NCBI RefSeq assembly: GCF_026745355.1 | Contig: NC_079210.1 | Location: 18,756,618 to 18,820,617, forward strand | Origin: Beta vulgaris subsp. vulgaris | Lineage: Eukaryota > Streptophyta > Magnoliopsida > Caryophyllales > Amaranthaceae | Reading direction: 5' to 3' | DNA length: 64,000 nt | Part shown: piece by piece, positions 23,359-36,412 of the stretch | Layout: each line of letters begins with the position of its first letter | Numbering within the stretch: position 1 is the first letter of the stretch | Translations under genes and position numbers: made by a program | The notes under the pieces: generated by a model | What the model was told of the DNA's origin: nothing | The model's database searches: none | What the model saw: only the letters and a program-made list of their open reading frames with translations

Positions 23359-24718
23359 TTGTTGAACCCTAGTTTTGATAATGACAAAGAAACAAAGGAA
23401 CAAACTAAGTAGTGAACTAATGATTATTTAAGTGTATGGTGTTTAAGGTATCAATGCAAGGAACTGGGAGAATACGAAGTCAATGAAGAAGTCAAGAGAG
23501 GATTTCAAAGGCTAAGTAAAGAAGTTTCTATGTTGATACTGGAGCAAGCATTGGATCAAGAAGAATAGAAGCTAGGCGTTTTATTTTCTAGTTCCAATGT
23601 AAAGGAACAAAGAAAGAATGGTAAGGAACGTGGCAGTATTTGAGAATGAGAGTTTGTTCCTTTGTAAGGAACAAACTAAGTGGCACTTAAGAATATGTTA
23701 AAGGAACTGTTAATAAAGGAACTAGACTTAGGCGTGATATTATAACGGTTAAAAGTATTGGAGTAAGTCATGCCTAATTATAGGAAATTAGTTATTCTAA
23801 TTTCAAATGATAAAATCAGTTTTAAAAAGAAAATCTGTTTGGAAAAGATTTTATTTTACGGAAAATAAGAAAATAAATATCCGGTTGTTAGAAAGATTTT
23901 ATTTAAAAGATATTATTTTCTTAAAGATTAAAAATTCAGTTTAAAGATAAAAAGATTTTATAAAACTGATTTTCGGATAAAGCTCAAGGAACTCCTATTA
24001 CTTAGGAGTAATGGCTGGATATTATCCACGTTCATTTATAGTTCATGGGATCATGGGACATGATGTAAAACGTGTTCCTTAGGGGAAGGAACATCATGGG
24101 TTAATGGACTTAAACATGTACTCTTTAATCCCACGTTCTTCATGATTAACACTATAAATATAGAAGTCTAGATAAGTTCCAAATTGTGTCTGACTAAGTA
24201 ATTAAGTGAGTTTAACTTATTAAGTGTCAGTGCCTTCATTCTCTCATAATAGCCATTTGTTCTTTGCCTTCTTACTCTAATTCCACTAAGCTTATTTCGA
24301 TCAATTGTATTTTGGTTTTTGGGGTAAGGGAACTTTGAGTGAAGTTCTGTAAGAGAAAGGCTTTGAGTGAAGCTTGTATGTGTGAGAAAACTTCGAGTGA
24401 AGTTGAGAGGAACTGCTGTTAAGGGAACAGTGGCTCAGGATGGCTCAGGAACTTGAGTTTAGGAACTCAAGGTGTGGCTCGAGTTAGAATTAGGTTGTAA
24501 CAGAGTTGTTTGGCCTAATTAGTGAAAGTGTTGAGTTTAAAATCCCTAGTGGTCGAGGTTGTTTCTTCTTGTTGGGCCCAAGAAGTTTTTCCTCGTAAAA
24601 ATCCCTTGTGTTCCTTTAGCTTGTTTATTCGTTTAAGTTTTAATTTCCGCAAAAAGTTACGTTTATTTCTACACCTACAATTCACCCCCCCTCTTGTAGT
24701 GTTCCTAGGGAAATAACA
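23359..24718 (+). repeat. SIRE copy 1 3' LTR
   Basis: This is 1,360 bp against 1,356 bp for the 5' LTR. It starts TGTTGAACC and ends AATAACA. Differences from the 5' copy are mostly small indels, plus one short duplication (ATGGCTCAGG near 24440). Confidence 0.95.
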
Positions 24719-27125
24719 AAAAGATTTTCAAACGATTCTTATATATAAATTGGTTTTTTTCCATGCTCAACAAATTGCTGAAGTGCGATTGAGAAAAAAA
24801 TGAAGTCTTGATTTTTCGTACCAGTTTTACCCTCAACATAAGCTGAAAAGTATTTTTGGCAAAACTCTTAGCCCGAAAAACATATCTAAATGATTCTTGT
24901 GCTTGAATTGGTTTTTTTCCATGTTTCATAGCACCGTCACGTCAGAATGTAGAAAAAACATAGTTGGATTATTCGTAGAAGTACGTTCCTTACATTAAAC
25001 GTGAAAAGTTTTTTGCCCGTAAATTTTATCTCGGAAAACAATTTTGATGGATTCTTTCACGTAAAGTGGCATTTTTCCATGCTCAACAAATTTCTCAAAT
25101 CTGAATGGGAAAAAGATTAAGTCGGATTTTTCGTACCAGTTGTGAGCAACACAGAAGATGAAAAGTCTTTTTTGTCATAACTCTGAGTTAGAAAAATATT
25201 TTTAAACGATTTTTGTGCCTAAAGTGGTTTTTTTCCATGCACTCTGTATCTTTAGAATATGGAAAAAATGAAGTTGGATTTTTCGTAGGCATAGTGTCCT
25301 AAATTGAACATGAAAAGTATTTTGCCCATAACTATTATCTCGGAGATAATTTCTGATTGATTTTTTCGCCAAAAGTGGCAAATTTCTCTGCTCAACAGAT
25401 TACTGAATGGGAGAAAAATAAAGTCGAATTTTTCGAACCAGTTGTTCCCTTCATAGATAGTGAAATGTGTTTTTGACATAACTCTTAGCCCAAAAAAGAT
25501 TTCTAAACGATTGTTGTGTCAAAAGTGGTTTTTTTCCATGCTCTTCAATGCTCTGAAACGTCAGAATGTGGAAAATATGAAGTTGGATTTTCCGTAAACG
25601 TTGTGCCCTATATTGAACGTAAAAAAGTATTTTTCCCATAACATTTATCTCGGAAAACATTTTTGATTGATTCTTGCACCAAAGGTGCCATTTTTCCATG
25701 CTCAAAATAATGGTGAAGTCTGATTGGAAAAAAAATAATGTCGAATTTTTCGTACTAGTTATGCGTTGCACATAAGCTGAAAAGTGTTTTTGGTATAACT
25801 CTTATCTCAAAAAATATTTCTAAACGATTCTTGTGTCTAAAGTGGTTTTTTCTCCATGGTCAACAGACTGCATAATTATGATTGAGAAAAAAAAAATGTA
25901 GTCTTAATATTTCGTACCAGTTTTGCCCTCAACATAAGTTGAAAAGTATTTTCTGCATAACTCTTAGCCCGAAAAACATATCTTAATTATTCTTAAGCAG
26001 GAATTGGTTTTTTTTCCATGTTCCACAACACCGTCACAACATAATGTAGAAAAAAAAAATGGATTTTTCGTACAAGTAGTTACCTACAATAGACGAGAAA
26101 AGTTTTTTTGCCCATAACTTTTATCTCGCAAAACATTTCTTCTTGATTCTTTCACCTAAAGTGGCATTTTTCCATGCTCAACAGATTTCTCAAACCTGAA
26201 TGGGACAAAGATTAAGTCGGATTTTTCATACCAGTTGTGAGCTGCATATAAGATGAAAAGTGTTTTTGCAATGACTCTTAGCCCAAAAAATATTGTTAAA
26301 TGATTCTTGTGCCTAAAGTGGTTTTTTTCATGCATTTTAGCTTTGTAACGTTAGAATGTGGAAAAAATGAAGTTGGATTTTTCGTACACGTACTGCCCTA
26401 TATTGAATGTGAAAAGTATTTTTGCCCATAACTAATATCTGGAAGATAATTTGTAATTGATTCTTGCGCCAAAATTGGCATTTTCAATGCTTAACATATT
26501 GCTCAAGTCCGAATTGGAAAAAATAGTAAAGTCGGATTTTTCGTACCAGTTGTGCCCCCCATAGAAGGTGAAAAGTGTTTTTGGCATAACTCTCAGGCCG
26601 AAAATATTTCTAAACGATTCTTGTGTCTAAAGTGGTTTTTTTCCATGCTCTTCAATGCTCTATAACGTTAGAATGTGGAAAATATGAAGTTGGATTTTTC
26701 GTAAACGTTGTGCCCTACATTGAACGTAAAAAGTATTTTACCCATAACATTTATCTCGGAAAACAATTTTGATTGATTCTTGCGCCAAAAGTGGCATTTT
26801 TCCATGCTCAAAATATTACTCAAGTCTGAATGGGAAAAAAAAAAATAAAGTCGGATTTTTCGTACTAGTTCTGCCGTCCACATAAGCTAAAAAGTGTTTT
26901 TGGTATACCTCCTATCTCGAAAAAAATTTCTAAACGTTTTTTGTGTCTAAAGTGGTTTTTTTCCATGCTCAACAGATTGCATACGTACGATTGAGAAAAA
27001 AAATGAAGTCTTGATTTTTCGTACTAGTTTTGCCCTCAACATACGCTGAAAAGTATTTTTGGCATAACTTTTAGCCCGAAAAACATATCTTAATGATTCT
27101 TGTGCAGTAATTGGTTTTCTTCCAT
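24719..27125. repeat. Satellite with 7-monomer higher-order repeat
   Basis: Seven distinguishable monomer types (called C, D, E, F, G, H, I here) repeat in fixed order. Starts: C 24801, D 24960, E 25117, F 25268, G 25418, H 25576, I 25736; then C 25897, D 26057, E 26213, F 26368, G 26529, H 26685, I 26847; then C 27004. Diagnostic words are 'gaagtcttgatttttcg' (C), 'gttgtgagc' with 'gaagatg' (E), 'gagataatttc' (F), 'ccatagatagtg' (G) and 'cgtaaacgttgtgcc' (H). The period is about 1.1 kb. The block ends where CACTA-1 cuts monomer C. Confidence 0.9.
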
Positions 27126-27480
27126 CACTACTAGAAAAGGAGTGTTGTGAAGACGCTTTTTGGCCCAATTGGCGACGCTTAAAAGCGTCGCGAAATTTGC
27201 TCTCGACGCTGCCAAAAAGCGTCGAGCAGAATCAGTCGGCAATTCGCATCACCAAAAAGCGTCGCCATTGGCGTCACCAAAAAGCTCCCCTCACCCATAT
27301 AGCCGTCGCCACATTGTTTAGTGGGGTGCCATCAATTAATTTATAGACGCTTTAAAGTGTCCTAATTCGAGGCGCTTTTTGTCGACTATAATTAGTCACG
27401 ACGCTATTTAGTGTTGAGAGAAATTTGGTTGGAAAATTAATCTTATATTTGTCATAAGTTCTTGACAAGGAAAAGCGTCT
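27126..27480. repeat. CACTA-1 left end: inverted repeat and subterminal motifs
   Basis: After the 13-bp terminus, the motif AAGCGTCG or its complement CGACGCTT occurs many times to about 27480, for example 'ggcgacgcttaaaagcgtcgcg' and 'ccaaaaagcgtcgagc'. In CACTA elements such clusters bind the TnpA-type protein. The motif is shared with the right end. Confidence 0.85.
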
Positions 27481-30418
27481 AGATTTTGTATGGACTCTTT
27501 TGGTACTTCTTTCATAATTATATATAATAATACAGTAATAATACAATATATAGTAAATTAGAATATAAAGTCAACAATGAAACTTGAAGATTACATAAAC
27601 TACTTCGAACAATGTATATTTAATCATAATAAATCATAAACGTAGTTCGCACAATTAAAATTCCTACACACGTTCATCAATAATACTTCATAACTAATCT
27701 GTTACTAACAATATCACAAAATTAAAACACACTAAAATTAGTTGTAGCCTTACAAAACTAACTAATACTAAGATCTAGCAAAACAATGATGGTAGTCAAT
27801 TTGAAGCCTCAAGTAGTGTCATCTTGTTCTTGATCTGTTGGACTTTTATTATTATTTTCGAGTACCTTCAAAAGATGAAAAATAAGACCAAAATTATAAT
27901 TAGCACATGTAATATATCCCAAAAAATAGGTAACACGAGCCTAAAATAATTTAGACTAGAAAGACGAACGCTATAATGTTCATAATTTACAGAAGGTTGT
28001 TCAAATTTTTCCTCTCATATAGCAGCCTGCAATGTTCCAATCTTACACTTCCTTTCACTTGTCATGGAGTAAACTACATGCTTTAGAGCTTATGCTTTGT
28101 TCGAGTAAATTACATGGTTTAGAGACTATAGTGATAATAATATATAAAGTCATCACAGTAGAATCCATTACAAGTATTTATCTGCAACTGGCAGCAATAT
28201 CACTTCAGTTTCCCAATTTTCATTGGATAACACAAAATGAAGGAAAAACTGTTAGCATATGTATGGGACATCTTTCTAATATAAATGAGATAGGGTGAAA
28301 ACCTCCAATATCTTTCATTAGCAAGACATCCTTTTTTACACAGGCTTTGTCCTATAAATTTCTCTTGAAAAGGAGCAATCTTTACTAGCAACATTTAGAC
28401 AGATATGAATGCACACGTCAAGTGAGAGGGAGAAGGGAGGAACAAAGTCTTTAGGGGACATTAGACACCTTTGTGTCTGACAAGTGTGAATGTGCATGAA
28501 GAAAGAATATGATATCTCTCTCTTTTTTCCTATTTTTGTTCACAGGAAGAGAGAAGAAAACTAGCTAGAGTTGTAACTAAACTAGTTGCAGCACCTTTCA
28601 TGTTATCAATTCTAAAAGTGGTAACTAAAACTCGTAGTGATCCTGTTAGCATAAGCCCATAACATCCACAATTGCATTAGGAGTCACTTCTACAGGAAGA
28701 TTAGTTATATGTTTGCAGTTATGTCACACATGAAGATCAGGACAGAACCAAGAACCAACAGTTTAAGCAAACTAGATAAAAGGCTAAATAACACACACTG
28801 AGGCTAAATAGCTAGTACTTAGTGAAAAATGTAGGAGACTAGTACTGATCCAATAAACCCAGTCAGAAACTTCAATTCTAAAGGGAAAGCAATGGGTATT
28901 CTCAAAGTTTCAGATGGTCATATAATATTAAAAAAGAGTTTTAAGGATTCACTTCTAAGCCAATGTAGGGGAATCCCTGTACAGAGCAAAAGCTTGTTTA
29001 TGTATTCAGCATGCACTACGCATTTGGTGAAGCAAAATTAGAAAATGATCGAACATTATCTACTGAAAAACATAACCATGAGATATTTTAATGCACCGTT
29101 ACCATTTCATAGCCAGAAATTAGGGTGTAAATACTAGATGAAACAGAGGTTGTTAGGTGAGATTTTATGGTATAAGTACATATTAGAATGGCTGTGGGGA
29201 AGGCACTGTAGGCTGATAATTCTAGAAAGCATCACAACAGCAACAATAGGAGCATATATGAGCATACCTTTTAGTTTGTCACTTCCAAGACTGTTTGTGC
29301 ACAATCTAAAAGGTGCATTGAAGTGATACATTTTGATTAAGATAACAAGAGCATTCAAAGTAAGAAACAAGAACAAAGAAAACAAGAACAATCGAATGTA
29401 TCTAACCGGTTCAATTTGATTGAACAACCACCACTTTCACAACCCAATTACCACCAAACTAAGATCAAGTTATAACAATAAGCTTCTAACTTGCATCCAA
29501 TTTGAGTTTCAATCACTAATTCAACGATTAAGTGATAGAATTAAGCAAAGATTTGTAAATGGTCTAAACTGACCGATAGGAACAATAAGCACACAGCTTA
29601 AGGTTTTGAGTATAACTCTTTCAATTTTCATTCAAAATGACTTCATTCCAAAAGGATAGCAAAGCTAACATATTTGTTTACATTGTGTCCAAATTTCGGC
29701 TGATTTGGACTTCCCTAGCTATGCCAACTAAGCTAATAAAATACAAGATACAAATATTACAAACTGTCCAGCACACCTTCTAAAAACTAGCTTAGTTCCC
29801 TATTGGAAGTTACAAAACAGGAAAACTACCAATAGAATACTAAAGTAAACATATTAAACTATAACTCCTCAAAAGCTTGAACCATTTGCAGCTCAAATGA
29901 TTGCTGCCCAAAAGCTTCAAAGGGAAGCTAAGAAGGACGGCTGATCTGGGGCAGCAGGATACCCTCACTTGAAGTCTTCTTCTTTCATTGGTTTTGGCTT
30001 CCCTTTCCATGTGAACTTCATGTGGGCTTCTCCTCTTCCCTAAGTCTTCAATTCAGTAGGAGGTGGCACCAAAATGCAGCAAAAACAACTCCTAAAACTA
30101 GCTTATACAATCGGATTACAAGAACTTATACTAGCTTAACTCTTAAAGCATGATTAACATAACTTAAGCATGTACTTAGGCTACGAATCACTTACTAAAC
30201 TTGATTACCCACATAATGATGTTTAAGGTGTCATTAAGTATTACTAATCTTGCTTAAGTAGAGATTAACATAGGATTAGCCTAATCAAGTTGCTTAAGGT
30301 TTTAGAGTAAACGGAGCTAGTTAGGCTTAGAAATTGAACCTCCTTTACCATGTTCTCCTTTTGATCATGTAGAAGAAGACCTTGGTTGCTTAAGCTAGAT
30401 GCTCCTGCATCATGAAGC
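27481..30418. other. CACTA-1 region without a recognised gene
   Basis: AT-rich sequence downstream of the TnpA-like gene. A minus-strand open stretch at 29134-29427 contains 'YHFNAPFRLCTNSLGSDKLK' followed by a plausible donor (AAAAG|GTATGC); another lies at 28200-28394. Neither is recognisable. The part 29400-30400 reads like a 3' untranslated or intron region. I see no terminal repeats of a nested element. Confidence 0.5.
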
Positions 30419-33227
30419 CTATCCTTTACGAACTTTACCTACTAGTTGAGAAAATTGTCCAACTAGCGTTTTGAGTAGAGAGTTGTTCTCTTGAACTTGG
30501 GCTTTCAACAAGCTATTTTCCTTCTTAAGAACGGAAAATTCTTCTTTATCCTTCTCCACAACAACAATCCTCTTTTGAACCTTTTGCTTATTCAGAACAC
30601 CATGCCACACCGTAAATGTCGCCCTTTCGAACTCCAAGTCCATAGCCTACGGGACGTTCTGGAATCACTCCACCGTACATGGTGTGCTCAAAGGCTTCAT
30701 CTCCGAGTTCTAAGTCAGACTTAGAAGGGCATACTTGTTTCAATGATTCCAACTTGGCATATGCATCATCCTACACATATAATTACCATATAAAATTAAA
30801 GAAGTATTATTTTACATTCAAAGGAAGCAAGCTTAAAAAGTCATTCTAATATGTACTTATACCACAAAATCTGCTGTGACTGTCTCGGGTAGATAACCTC
30901 CATCCTTGCCCATATGAGTTTTTTTCCAAAGAGCTAGCAAGCTCATTTTTTCTCCATTCTCATCTTCCTATTATTTTTATTAATATGAAAAAATTTTAAA
31001 AAAAAATCAACAAGATAAGATGTGAAACATTCATATTTTACCATAAAGAAGTCGAAACATTCATATTATTCAAGCAAAATATAAGTGAAAGGCCTAATTC
31101 ATCCTAAATATGAAATATATAAAAACCTATTATATTCACGATTCATACATAATCAGCTTGCTTGTTCGCGAAGCTCTTCGAACCACATCTGTGAAGTTGA
31201 TTTAGGGAGGCTCGTGCTCCTTTCCCCAATTCTGACAGTTCCTGCACTCATTTTCAATGTAGATTTATTATGGAAAAAAAGTTGATGTTTTCATGAAATA
31301 AAATAAGCAAAGAGTAAATAAAGTTTAATTGTAAGTATGTTACTTACTTTTCCTTCTTGCGAATCCCAACGCTTAACCAACTTTATCTACTGATTACTGG
31401 TAATTCCGTACGGTGGATCCATATTGCACATTTCTCCTCTGGTTTATAGTGATTTGATTTGAGAGAGTGTTTAAACTGCCTCCAACTTTTATTAGCATGC
31501 TTGAGTATTTGTTTGACGTATTCAGGACCGTCGGGAATCACAAACCGTGCCTTAGTTTGAACAAAGAAACAAGCCATATATTCGCTTTGTCAAAAGTTAT
31601 TCACAACAAACATATTAGAGATAGCTACAATTGATCAACAGCCACATCAAACATATTAGTTGTATGCCTATCCTATGTACTTTTTAAAGCTTTCATAAGA
31701 ATATAGCCAAAACTAAAACCAATATATATCATTTAGTTCATACCTGTCAAGTTCTATCATTTCATAAGTTTCATCTAGATTCTGGTTTAATAGTCAATTT
31801 TGTTCTCTTCATGTCAAAGTTAATTTGTTTCACAAAGAATCTTATACATCAAATGAATTATCACATTCATAGCATCAACTTGAACATCATTAGTTTAGAG
31901 ATTATGACAATAACATCAATCTTTACTGAATATTAACAAGAACAATATGTTAAGGTCATAATACTACATCACATTGCTTGTTCAAATTACACTAACACAA
32001 TGTTAAACACTTGTGTATGAGGTATTGCAGCTAGCTGACTTGGTAATTTTCCCTTGTTAAAATTAGTTATCTCTGCCTTTCTACTTAATAAACTTTTTCC
32101 TGTTTTTGACATTAGCCGCTAACTTCGAAGTCTAAGACAAGGTCTGATGTCTGAACTTTGACCTCCTATTATTAATAAGATAAACTAAAGATCTCTATTA
32201 CTAAGCGTGACCAAGTTGTAAGCAAATAATAAATGTTTCGTATAGTGGCTTGCTAATCTAGATTGAAATGGAAGTAGAGAGTTGTCCCATATATCACAAA
32301 TCCTTTCCAGGCACTTCAAACTATTGATTTATAAAGGAGCAACGGGGATTCATCTTCCCTATTAAGAAGATAGAGAACATAGAGGTAAACATACAAGCCC
32401 ATCTAAGCTAGGACAAAAAAAAACATGCTGACAGTAATGAAGATTTTATAAGAAAAAACCCCTTTATGTGAGCAAAACTGCATTCACATGGACATTGGCA
32501 TGAAATTTTCTTTCATTGCAAAATTACACACTAAGCTAATACCAATACTGACATTTATTACCTCATACCAAACGATTCATCAATAAGTGTATCTGGTTGA
32601 ACACACAGAAATCAGTTTCAGACTTCGATTTTAGAAGCTCATAATATTTTAGTTACCAACAGGTGTGTAAAAAGTAGGTCTAATGATTGACCACATATTC
32701 ATTTTGCAGAAAGCAAGGCAAGGCAAGCATCTGAGAGAGCACATAATGTGAAAAAAGTAGATGATAGGGTGAACAAAGTTATAGTAGCCGCTAACAGAGC
32801 AGCTAATGCAGCACGTGTGGCAGCTGTGAAAGCTAGTAAAGCTACTTTCCATTCTTTAGTAATTCTCATGATTAACTGAGCAAGCATAAGGTCTCATATC
32901 ATACCGCCTATTTGATGCGTTCCATGTTTATTTTGATGTATTCAACTTTAATGAGTGAAAGTTACTTACTTTGATCTCATCTACCATCTTAGTTTTGAGA
33001 TTCTTGTCGACAGAATGCCAATTTGATTCTCCAACCGGACAATATGTCTCAACCTTTGCAATGCTGCCAATGAATCTAACCAACATACTTCCACCTTTCC
33101 TAAGTGATTGGCAAAACTCATTGAATTCAACGCAATATCTGTCACAGTTGTTACTCCAAACGTCCATTATCGGAATAGAACCACTTATGTTACCCTGAGC
33201 ATCTGCATAGAAAGAAACAACAAACAA
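30419..33227 (-). pseudogene. CACTA-1 TnpA-like protein, Ptta/En/Spm domain part
   Basis: Exon-like pieces on the minus strand match the plant Ptta/En/Spm transposase family (Transposase_24 type) in order. These are 32960-33220 (VRFIGSIAKVETYCP, NWHSVDKNLKTKMV), 31383-31577 (KSWRQFKHSLKSNHYK), about 31150-31250 (ARASLNQLHRCGSKSFANK, the family's HTGGSKSF-like signature), about 30870-30965 (LLALWKKTHMGKDGGYLPE) and 30650-30770 (GDEAFEHTMYGGVIPERP). The last piece, 30419-30643, is a Leu/Lys/Glu coiled coil. TnpA proteins bind subterminal motifs. A frame change separates the GYGLGVRKGD part from the coiled coil. Exon borders are approximate. An opposite-strand captured exon lies at 32710-32879. 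Confidence 0.72.
32710..32879 (+). pseudogene. Captured host-like exon, alanine-rich helix (plus strand)
   Basis: This lies antisense to the TnpA-like gene. A good splice acceptor (TTCATTTTGCAG, ending 32709) precedes an open frame of about 56 codons ending TGA at 32877-32879. The product is a highly regular helical sequence including 'DDRVNKVIVAANRAANAAR'. Its codon and amino-acid composition differ from the AT-rich surroundings. I have a sense of a conserved plant protein helix but cannot name it. The opposite strand also gives an open frame, but a hydrophobic one that looks like a shadow. Confidence 0.5.
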
Positions 33228-33262
33228 TTATATTACAAATTAAAGTACTTAATAGTTCACCT

Positions 33263-34400
33263 TTATATCAAATGATAAACCAGATCCTTAATGAAGAATG
33301 AGAAATAGAATGATTTACCCTGCGTCATAACCTCCTCCTTGTCATCAAATTCTACATCTAAAGTCCAATATGGATAAGACTTTGACCGTTGGGATTTCGA
33401 TGTTGTTGACTTATGTAATGGTTCTTCACCACCTTTTTGGTTTGTTTGATGAGTCTGACAATTTCTTGTTGATGTATCAATATGATCAGAAGGTGGGATA
33501 GGACTAGAGCTAGTAGAAGGGTTTTTGAGTGGTTTTGGTGTAGTAAAAGATGGTCCTTTTTGAGATGGAATAGTAGGAGAGATATAAGTGGAAGGAGGAA
33601 TACTATGTGACTTATGACCTGTGGAAGTAGAAGGGTTTTTGAGTGGTTTTGGTGTAGTAGAAGATGGTCCTTTTTGAGATGGAATAGTAAGGGAGACATG
33701 AGTAGAAGGAGGAATTCTATGTGACTTATGACTTGTGGAAGTAGAAGGGTTAATGAGTGGTTTTGGTGCAGCAGAAGATGGGTCTTTGTGAGATGGAATA
33801 GTAGGTGAGATATGAGTAGAAGGCAGACTACTACGTGATGTATGACCAGTAGAAGAAGAAGGTTTATTGAGTGGTTTTGGTGCAGTACAAGATGGTCCTT
33901 TTTGAGATGGAATAGTAGGAGAGATATGAGTAGAAAGCGGACTACTACGTGACGTAGAAGGGTTATTGAGTGGTTTTGGTGCAGTGAGTGGTTTTGGTGC
34001 AGTAGAAGATCGAACATTGTGAGATGGAATAGTAGGGGAGATATGAGTAGAAGGCGGAATACTACGTGATTTATGACCAGTGGACGTAGGTGGGGTTGTT
34101 GTTACTTTTGATGTAATAGTAGGTGGATTTTTCCATGTTGCTCCTGATAGTGGTGGTGGACTTTCTGTTGTGTTCAAACATGGAGGTTGAACCTTAGATG
34201 TAATGGTACTCGGTGGACTAAATGGTTTAAAATTGACATAAGGAGGAACTTGAAGTGGTTGTGATTGGAGATGTTGTTTTTTGGTTGGTTGTGATGCATT
34301 TTCGGCCAAAGGTGAGGTGTTTGAGGTTGGTGACTCCGAAGAAGAATTAGGTTTAGTATTTGAGGCATGTATATCCCTCGTTCTCTTTCCTCATAAGTCA
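33263..34400 (-). pseudogene. CACTA-1 TnpA-like N-terminal Ser/Thr/Pro repeat region
   Basis: An open stretch of about 348 codons is almost wholly Ser, Thr, Pro, Lys and His. A 38-residue unit (built from PSTSTGHKS, IPPSTHISPTIPSQKGPS and TPKPL) repeats about five times. It is followed by 'YWTLDVEFDDKEEV' at the end, near 33350, and then an intron before the 33227-32928 piece. It is likely the disordered N-terminal part of the TnpA-like protein. Upstream the frame reads to about 34390, where an acceptor-like TTATGAG precedes it. Regulation is unknown. Confidence 0.65.
33480..34085 (-). repeat. 114-bp coding minisatellite in TnpA-like gene
   Basis: The word GATGG...GAGATGGAATAGTA recurs at 33549, 33663, 33777, 33891 and 34008, giving spacings of 114, 114, 114 and 117 bp, all multiples of three. 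The reading frame is therefore preserved and encodes a 38- to 39-residue repeat. Confidence 0.9.
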
Positions 34401-34652
34401 TCTCCTACAATATAGGGCAAGCACATAAAAATAGAAGTGGTTAAAGAGAATAAAATCTGACAACATAGTGGAAAGAGAAAAACCAAAAACATTTAGGAAA
34501 TAGTTTAACATTTAGGCATGTAGAGCTTGAAAATTATTGCATATGTCCCTCCAAATGTCATTATTATGTAGTTTCATGTCACTTAGTTTAGTAGATACAC
34601 CCACAAAAAGGACCCACTACATTCCTGTTTTTCACCATCTTCATAAGATATT

Positions 34653-34764
34653 AATCAGATTAAAGTTAAGGCCTTTGAGCTTATAAGAACATATATACTC
34701 AGCAACATAAATAAATCAGATTAAAGTTAAGGCCGTTGAGCTTATAAGAACATATATACTCAGA
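34653..34764. repeat. Tandem direct duplication (61-bp unit)
   Basis: AATCAGATTAAAGTTAAGGC followed by 'ttgagcttataagaac' occurs at 34653 and 34714, nearly identical (one T/G difference in 'gcctttg/gccgttg'). Confidence 0.85.
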
Positions 34765-36412
34765 TAATATTGACAAATAGATTGATTAGATAAACTCCAA
34801 ACTCATAAGGTGATCTATTTGCTTCTCCCAGCCCCAAGCTACAGTCATCTCTTCTAATCATCTCTAATCTCCTAATCAGTTACATCACTGGTAGCTTAAA
34901 AAGGAAAGCAAGTACAAGGAATATTATAAAGGGAAGTCTGAACTACAGCCTACACATTAACTGGAACTACCCAAACAAAATCTAAACTAAATGTCACATA
35001 AACTATTCTTTGCTGCAGCCTGCAGGTGTATTTGAAATAGCAAATCAGTCTATGATATTTCATACTAGAATCTAATTAATTACCATGTTTACAGTTGCAG
35101 GGATAAGTCGTGTACCTAGGACACCCCTTAACTTGGCCTGATCATTTATAGCCAGACAGAGTATCATTTATAAAAAAGGCACCATAAACTCGCCAGACTC
35201 CTCGTGAAACGTGACACTCATTGATAAGTATGGCAATTGAACCCGATTTGATCCAGGTCCAGCAGTCTTAAAAATAATTCAGATTCGATTCTAGTAAAAA
35301 GTTTGATTTCAACTAGGAGCCAGGCTGAAATCAGACTTTGAGCAGGGTCTGGCTTGAGTCTGCCTCCACACAGTGTATGATGTATCACAGATTTCTTTTC
35401 ACTATTAACTGTCTCACCTCTCACTAGGACAATTAGAAACAAGAAATTCCCTCATTCTATTGCACTCTCTTACGCCTCTAACTTCTATTGTCATCCCTTT
35501 TTCTATATGCATCGATACCAAGACATCAAGCCACAATATCAAAACACACAATAAAGAAGACAAATACCTGTAGCACCTTCATTTCACATTTTTACTCTAG
35601 TATAGGAGTGTAAATTTGAAGCATCAACAACTTAACTCAGATGCTTGCTTCTTCATCATAAACTCAAGTAGGTGATGTGCAAGGGCCAAGGGAAGCCATT
35701 TTACTGATGACTCCTCCATAAATACATAGATATGTCAAACTTATAATATTGACAAATTACAGCAGAAAAATCAACAATAAAGCAGATAATATTGACAAAT
35801 TACAGCAGAAAAATCAACAATAAAGCAGAAAAATTTCAGGCCTTAAAGCAATGAGAACAAAATGCAGCACTTTAGAGCAAAACCCAGACAACCCCACATC
35901 AGAAAATCAGTAGATCAAGCATTAAATCATAAAAACAACAATAATTTCCACAAAAATCGCTACAAATTAAAGCTTTTAGTAAAAAGAAAAAGTACCATCT
36001 TTAGTGACAAGTGGATAATCTTTAGCAGAAAAATTGATAAACCAATCCTAATCAGATTTCAAACGAAGCAAAATAGAAGCACCCCTTAATAAAGAAGCAA
36101 TAGGGGAAGATCCTTAAGGTAAGCAAAATCAGCATGACCAACAACATGGTTGAAGCCTACTCTTTTTACTACAATTAGAGAACATAGTCACATGGAATCA
36201 TGGGGTTATGAATCATATGGGTTTACAACCAACTACCAATACTACTATTATTATGTTTAGTGTTAGTTAATGTTAGTTAATCAAAGGGCTTCCAATGCTT
36301 ATCATAAGTTGACAAACTACTATTAGTACTAACCCAACTACCAATACTACTATTATTACAAAGTTGGACTAATACTGATCCAACTATCATTTCAAATGAT
36401 ATGAGCACTTAC
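34765..36412. other. CACTA-1 non-coding interval
   Basis: AT-rich sequence between the two transposon genes, without a recognised protein domain. It contains a 43-bp unit repeated twice in tandem (35743-35785 and 35786-35828) and the phrase 'ccaactaccaatactactattatta' twice (about 36231 and 36337). It ends at the RING exon. Confidence 0.6.

Larger units (their letters stand above)
12873..24718 (+). mobile_element. SIRE-type Ty1/copia retrotransposon, copy 1
   Basis: 5' LTR 12873-14228, primer site 14231-14242, gag, protease, integrase, RT, RNase H in copia order, an extra downstream ORF, polypurine tract and 3' LTR 23359-24718. The SIRE lineage is inferred from the polymerase sequence, the long LTRs beginning TGTTGAACC and the extra ORF after pol. 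The flanks are satellite. The five bases outside the ends are AAAAT and AAAAG, an imperfect match in an A-rich stretch. A 1,049-bp hAT element sits in the protease. All reading frames are broken by small indels. Confidence 0.94.

Noticed and set aside
24719..27125. Regularly spaced repeats as a CRISPR-like array
   Set aside because: Monomers are contiguous tandem satellite units with no constant-repeat/unique-spacer structure, in a plant genome.
24705..27168. Similar small frames in the satellite flanking CACTA-1 (also 42132-43954)
   Set aside because: Same satellite translation effect. Frames running into LTR ends are chance joins.
33358..34017. 219-codon Leu/His-rich minus-strand frame
   Set aside because: It is the shifted shadow of the Ser/Thr/Pro repeat region; the 114-bp period keeps all three frames open.
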